Shown: piece by piece, positions 4,288-7,200 of the stretch
Position numbering within the stretch: position 1 is the stretch's first letter
Layout of the letters: each line of letters starts with the position of its first letter
Assembly: GCA_013297575.1 (NCBI GenBank)
Contig: JAAFHO010000289.1
Coordinates: 1-7,200 of the forward strand
DNA length: 7,200 nucleotides
Source of the DNA: Chitinophagales bacterium
Lineage (GTDB): Bacteria > Bacteroidota > Bacteroidia > Chitinophagales > Saprospiraceae
Direction: 5' to 3'
The notes under the pieces: generated by a model
Told to the model about the DNA's origin: nothing
Databases searched by the model: none
Seen by the model: the letters and a program-made list of their open reading frames with translations, nothing else
Made by a program: the position numbers and the translations under genes

Positions 4288-6564
4288 ATGGATAATAACA
4301 AAATACGAAAAGAGGATGCGTTGTATTATCACGCAAAAGGCCGCCCAGGTAAAATTGAAGTAGTGCCGACCAAAGAAACCGAAAACCAACGCGATCTATC
4401 TTTGGCTTATTCGCCCGGAGTAGCAGAACCATGCCTCGCAATTGCTCAAAATCCAGAAGACGTTTATAAATATACCGCTAAAGGTAATCTAGTCGGCGTA
4501 ATCACCAATGGTACTGCCGTTTTAGGATTGGGCGATATTGGTCCCGAAGCCTCCAAACCAGTAATGGAAGGGAAAGGCGTACTCTTTAAGATTTATGCTG
4601 ATATTGATGTCTTTGATATTGAAATTAATACCAAAGATGTAGATCTTTTTGTGCAAACGGTCAAAATGCTCGAACCCACTTTTGGCGCGATCAATCTGGA
4701 AGATATCAAAGCCCCCGAATGTTTTGAAATCGAACGCCGTTTGCGCGCCGAAATGAATATTCCCGTGATGCACGACGACCAACATGGTACTGCAATTATC
4801 TCAAGTGCGGCCTTGCTCAATGCCTTGGAAATAGTGGGCAAAAAACCAGAAGAGATCAGGCTTGTCGTGAGTGGAGCGGGCGCAGCAGCCATTTCTTGCG
4901 TGCGCTTATACGTGCAACTGGGCGTACAACGCAAAAACGTAACCATGTTTGATTTGAATGGTTTATTGCACCCTAATCGGGCAGAAATGACGGATATTCT
5001 ACAGGAATTTGCTTCCGATGCGTTCCCAATGGACGCAAAATTAGAAGATGCCATGAAAGGCGCAGATGTATTTCTTGGGCTATCGGTAGGCAATTTGGTA
5101 AAACCCGACATGGTGCGTTCTATGGCAGATAATCCCATCGTTTTTGCCATGGCCAACCCCATTCCCGAAATTGGTTACGACGAAGCAATGGCCGTCCGCG
5201 ATGATCTTATTATGGCTACCGGCCGTACAGATTATCCCAACCAAGTAAATAATGTGCTTGGTTTCCCATATATTTTCCGTGGTGCATTGGATGTACGTGC
5301 GACCGAAATTACGGATAATATGAAGTTGGCCGCTGCAAAGGCGTTGGCAGATTTGGCCAAAAAACCAGTGCCCGATTTGGTTAATATGGCTTATAACGAA
5401 AATAATATCGTTTTTGGCCGCTACTATATTATTCCCAAACCAATGGATCCGCGGTTGCTTTCTACGGTGGCACCAGCCGTGGCCAAGGCCGCCATTGCTG
5501 ATGGCGTAGCAAAGAAAAAAATTGATGATTGGGACGATTACAGTCAGGCACTAGAAACTAGGTTGGGGCTGAATAACCAAATTGAACGGATTATTATTGG
5601 TAAAGCAAGAAGGGATCCTAAACGGGTAGTTTTTGCCGATGCGGAGAACCTAACAGTGCTAAAAGCCATCCAGCAAGTACGCGACGATAAAATTTGTTTC
5701 CCTATTTTACTCGGTGATATTCAAGCCATTGAAAAGATTATTGAGGAAAATCAATTGGATTTGAAAGATGTAACGATCATTGATACACGTAATCCGCAAG
5801 ATCCAGAACAATTGGAACGTTACGCCGAACTGTTTTTTGAAAAACGCAAACGAAAGGGCATTGTCCGAACCGATGCCTTAAAAATGATCAAAAAACGCAA
5901 TTATTTCGGCGCAATGATGGTTGATACCGGCGATGCCGATGCGCTCATTTCCGGTTTAACGCGCAGTTATCCAGATACCATTCGGCCAGGGCTTGAAATT
6001 ATCGGTCAACAAGATGGCAACCATCGTGTGGCAGGTATGTATATCCTTCAAACCAAAAAAGGCCCTTTGTTTTTTGCCGATACCACCGTGAATGTCAACC
6101 CAACGGTGGACGAATTGGTGGAAATTACAGAACTCACCGCCAAAGCGGTAGAGCAATTCAATATTAAGCCGCGTATTGCCTTAGCCACCTATTCCAGTTT
6201 TGGAAGTGCCAAAGGCGAAGATGCGTTAAAAATGCGCGCAGTAACGCAAATTTTGCAACAAAAATACCCAGATTGGATCGTAGAAGGGGAAATGCAGGCG
6301 CATTTGGCCTTTAATATGGACTTGGTTGCACAAAATTACCCATTCTCTAAATTATCGGGCGAACCCGCAAATACCCTGATATTCCCTAACCTTTCGGCTT
6401 CTAATATTGCCTATAACTTGATGAAAGAAACGGGCGATATCGACTATATTGGCCCAATTTTGTTGGGAATCCGCAAGCCCGTACACGTATTACAATTAGG
6501 TAGTACTGTCCGCGAAATTGTAAATATGGTGGCCTTTGCAGTAGTGGAAGCACAACGGATATAA
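4288..6564 (+). CDS. maeB: NADP-dependent malic enzyme with C-terminal phosphotransacetylase-like domain
   Basis: The enzyme catalyses oxidative decarboxylation of L-malate to pyruvate and CO2 with NADPH production in the cytoplasm, linking the TCA cycle to pyruvate and biosynthetic reductant. From the ATG at 4288 it has 758 residues, the usual size of MaeB. Malic enzyme part, about 1-425: Tyr41 in AYSPGV and Lys96 in MEGKGVLFK are the expected general acid/base pair. Metal ligands are Glu138-Asp139 (NLEDIKAPECFE) and Asp164 within MHDDQHGTA (161-169). The dinucleotide loop is SGAGAAA (195-201), and FAMANPIPEI (286-295) is also typical. The phosphotransacetylase-like part, about 430-758, is known in MaeB to bind acetyl-CoA as an allosteric inhibitor site rather than to act as an enzyme. 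An in-frame ATG at 4225 would add 21 residues not typical of the family, so it was rejected. No Shine-Dalgarno is present. The gene appears to be monocistronic and intact. Confidence 0.97.
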   Translation: MDNNKIRKEDALYYHAKGRPGKIEVVPTKETENQRDLSLAYSPGVAEPCLAIAQNPEDVYKYTAKGNLVGVITNGTAVLGLGDIGPEASKPVMEGKGVLFKIYADIDVFDIEINTKDVDLFVQTVKMLEPTFGAINLEDIKAPECFEIERRLRAEMNIPVMHDDQHGTAIISSAALLNALEIVGKKPEEIRLVVSGAGAAAISCVRLYVQLGVQRKNVTMFDLNGLLHPNRAEMTDILQEFASDAFPMDAKLEDAMKGADVFLGLSVGNLVKPDMVRSMADNPIVFAMANPIPEIGYDEAMAVRDDLIMATGRTDYPNQVNNVLGFPYIFRGALDVRATEITDNMKLAAAKALADLAKKPVPDLVNMAYNENNIVFGRYYIIPKPMDPRLLSTVAPAVAKAAIADGVAKKKIDDWDDYSQALETRLGLNNQIERIIIGKARRDPKRVVFADAENLTVLKAIQQVRDDKICFPILLGDIQAIEKIIEENQLDLKDVTIIDTRNPQDPEQLERYAELFFEKRKRKGIVRTDALKMIKKRNYFGAMMVDTGDADALISGLTRSYPDTIRPGLEIIGQQDGNHRVAGMYILQTKKGPLFFADTTVNVNPTVDELVEITELTAKAVEQFNIKPRIALATYSSFGSAKGEDALKMRAVTQILQQKYPDWIVEGEMQAHLAFNMDLVAQNYPFSKLSGEPANTLIFPNLSASNIAYNLMKETGDIDYIGPILLGIRKPVHVLQLGSTVREIVNMVAFAVVEAQRI

Positions 6565-6683
6565 TGTGTAAGTCGTACAATATAAGTATTTTTAGTTTAT
6601 ACACATAATGGGTTGCCTGCGAACGTTTACAAAACATCAAGGGGCGTCTCTTTCGTCAACCTAGTGTCCTATATTTATATCGA

Positions 6684-6754
6684 GCGTTGTTAGGTTTTGT
6701 GCATAGATTTATGGTAGCGCCATACCATTTTTATGCACAAAACCAACAGCGTTG
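6684..6754. repeat. Hairpin mini-element bounded by 6-bp direct repeats
   Basis: GGTTTTGTGCATA (6693-6705) and TATGCACAAAACC (6732-6744) are exact 13-bp inverted arms. Between them lies a second stem, ATGGTA (6711-6716) / TACCAT (6723-6728). With one bulged A (6692) the outer stem continues to about 6684/6752. GCGTTG occurs directly repeated at 6684-6689 and 6749-6754, as a target duplication would. It could be a tiny non-autonomous element, or a structured RNA hairpin downstream of maeB; no T-run follows, so a simple terminator is less likely. Confidence 0.6.
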
Positions 6755-6807
6755 AAGTATATATACTCGGTATATTGACAATCGTTTAAGGTCCATTTTG
6801 AACTAAA

Positions 6808-6840
6808 TTGGATTATCTTCTATCAAACCACGTATCTTTG
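6808..6840 (+). promoter_or_regulatory. Bacteroidota-type promoter of the Uma2-family gene
   Basis: TATCTTTG (6833-6840) matches TAnnTTTG exactly and a TTG at 6808-6810 lies 22 nt upstream, a spacing suited to the -33/-7 promoters of this phylum. Transcription would start near 6845-6849, leaving a leader of about 20 nt with no properly placed Shine-Dalgarno before the ATG at 6866. Confidence 0.65.
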
Positions 6841-6865
6841 CAGGAAAAATATCAAATTTTGACGT

Positions 6866-7200
6866 ATGGTTATTACTTCGCTCGATCAATTAGATCCTAA
6901 TGGTACCTATACCTACGCTGATTATCTGCTCTGGCAGTTTACAGAGCGGGTAGAGCTCTTGCGTGGCAAAATCCGGCAGATGGCTGCGCCGTCCATGAAA
7001 CATCAGCGTATATCTTTCCGCTTTTCCGGGCTATTAGCTAATGCATTGGGGCAAACTCCTTGTCAGGCATTCGCTGCTCCTTTCGATGTTCGCCTCACTA
7101 GAATGCGCAACGACATAGAAGTGAAAACAGTAGTTCAACCCGATCTCTGCGTTATCTGCGACCCTGCCAAATTAGACGACCGAGGCTGCAATGGCGCACC
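6866..7200 (+). CDS. Uma2-family (DUF820) putative endonuclease, 3' partial
   Basis: The reading frame is open from the ATG at 6866 to the window edge, giving 111 residues of a family usually about 190 long. Landmarks are TYADYLLW (14-23 region, the family's Y-x-D-Y-L segment), RVELLRGKIRQMAAPS (28-43, with Glu30 corresponding to the conserved E-L-x-x-G acid), His46 of the following K-H-Q helix, APFDVRL (71-77) and VVQPDLCVICDPAKLD (89-104), the conserved QPDL strand with Asp93. Uma2 proteins have a restriction-endonuclease-like PD-(D/E)XK fold. Their biological role is poorly known, and they occur in many divergent copies in cyanobacteria and Bacteroidota. The C-terminal E-V-L-S-P-S part and the later Lys lie beyond the window, so intactness cannot be judged. 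The gene has its own promoter and is not joined to maeB. The start is supported by the promoter position and family length. Confidence 0.88.
   Translation, partial: MVITSLDQLDPNGTYTYADYLLWQFTERVELLRGKIRQMAAPSMKHQRISFRFSGLLANALGQTPCQAFAAPFDVRLTRMRNDIEVKTVVQPDLCVICDPAKLDDRGCNGA

Larger units (their letters stand above)
6565..6865. other. Intergenic region between maeB and the Uma2-family gene
   Basis: No gene is recognised in these 301 bases. The stretch holds a weak 7-bp inverted repeat just after the maeB stop (ATGTGTA 6564-6570 / TACACAT 6600-6606, 29-nt loop), the hairpin element at 6684-6754, a 12-bp palindrome AGTATATATACT (6756-6767) and the promoter at 6808-6840. No clear factor-independent terminator for maeB is visible. 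Confidence 0.5.

Noticed and set aside
4593..5162. 189-residue antisense ORF
   Set aside because: It lies wholly within the conserved malic enzyme domain of maeB on the other strand; it has no promoter, start context or recognisable family.
6756..6767. 12-bp palindrome AGTATATATACT
   Set aside because: Mostly an alternating TA run, so symmetry is cheap; no second copy or nearby context supports an operator.

Overview
The window looks like chromosomal DNA from a member of the Bacteroidota, probably a Saprospiria-type environmental species. This is inferred from three things: a type IX secretion (T9SS) C-terminal sorting domain, a SusD/RagB-family lipoprotein, and TAnnTTTG-type promoter elements upstream of genes that mostly lack Shine-Dalgarno sequences. 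All genes recognised lie on the + strand.

Layout. (1) Positions 1-908 hold the 3' part of a secreted protein with a PNGase F-like domain and a T9SS sorting tail. (2) Positions 909-1326 are non-coding and unusually structured: a long A/T-rich hairpin likely to end the first gene, then a roughly 200-bp composite repeat made of nested inverted repeats and six small hairpins, then a perfect 9-bp inverted repeat just upstream of the next gene. (3) Positions 1327-2904 encode a SusD-like outer-membrane nutrient-binding lipoprotein with no SusC next to it. (4) Positions 3017-4015 encode an Rpn-family PD-(D/E)XK nuclease (transposase_31 type). It is visibly more A/T-rich than its neighbours and carries both a perfect Bacteroidota -7 element and an exceptional extended Shine-Dalgarno match. 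(5) Positions 4288-6564 encode a full-length MaeB-type NADP-dependent malic enzyme with a C-terminal phosphotransacetylase-like domain. (6) Positions 6565-6865 are non-coding and contain a small hairpin element bounded by 6-bp direct repeats, then a good promoter. (7) Position 6866 to the window end is the 5' part of a Uma2-family (DUF820) putative endonuclease.

How the genes relate. The PNGase F-like protein and the SusD-like lipoprotein could both serve glycoprotein or glycan use at the cell surface, but a strong structured intergenic region separates them, so they are probably not one transcript. The malic enzyme is core carbon metabolism (malate to pyruvate with NADPH). The Rpn and Uma2 genes on either side of it are typical accessory, mobile or defence-associated nuclease families, each with its own promoter. 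No complete known defence operon, CRISPR array, tRNA or rRNA is visible. The points most worth following up are the covarying hairpin repeat at 1043-1245 and the possible dual start and strong Shine-Dalgarno in the Rpn gene.
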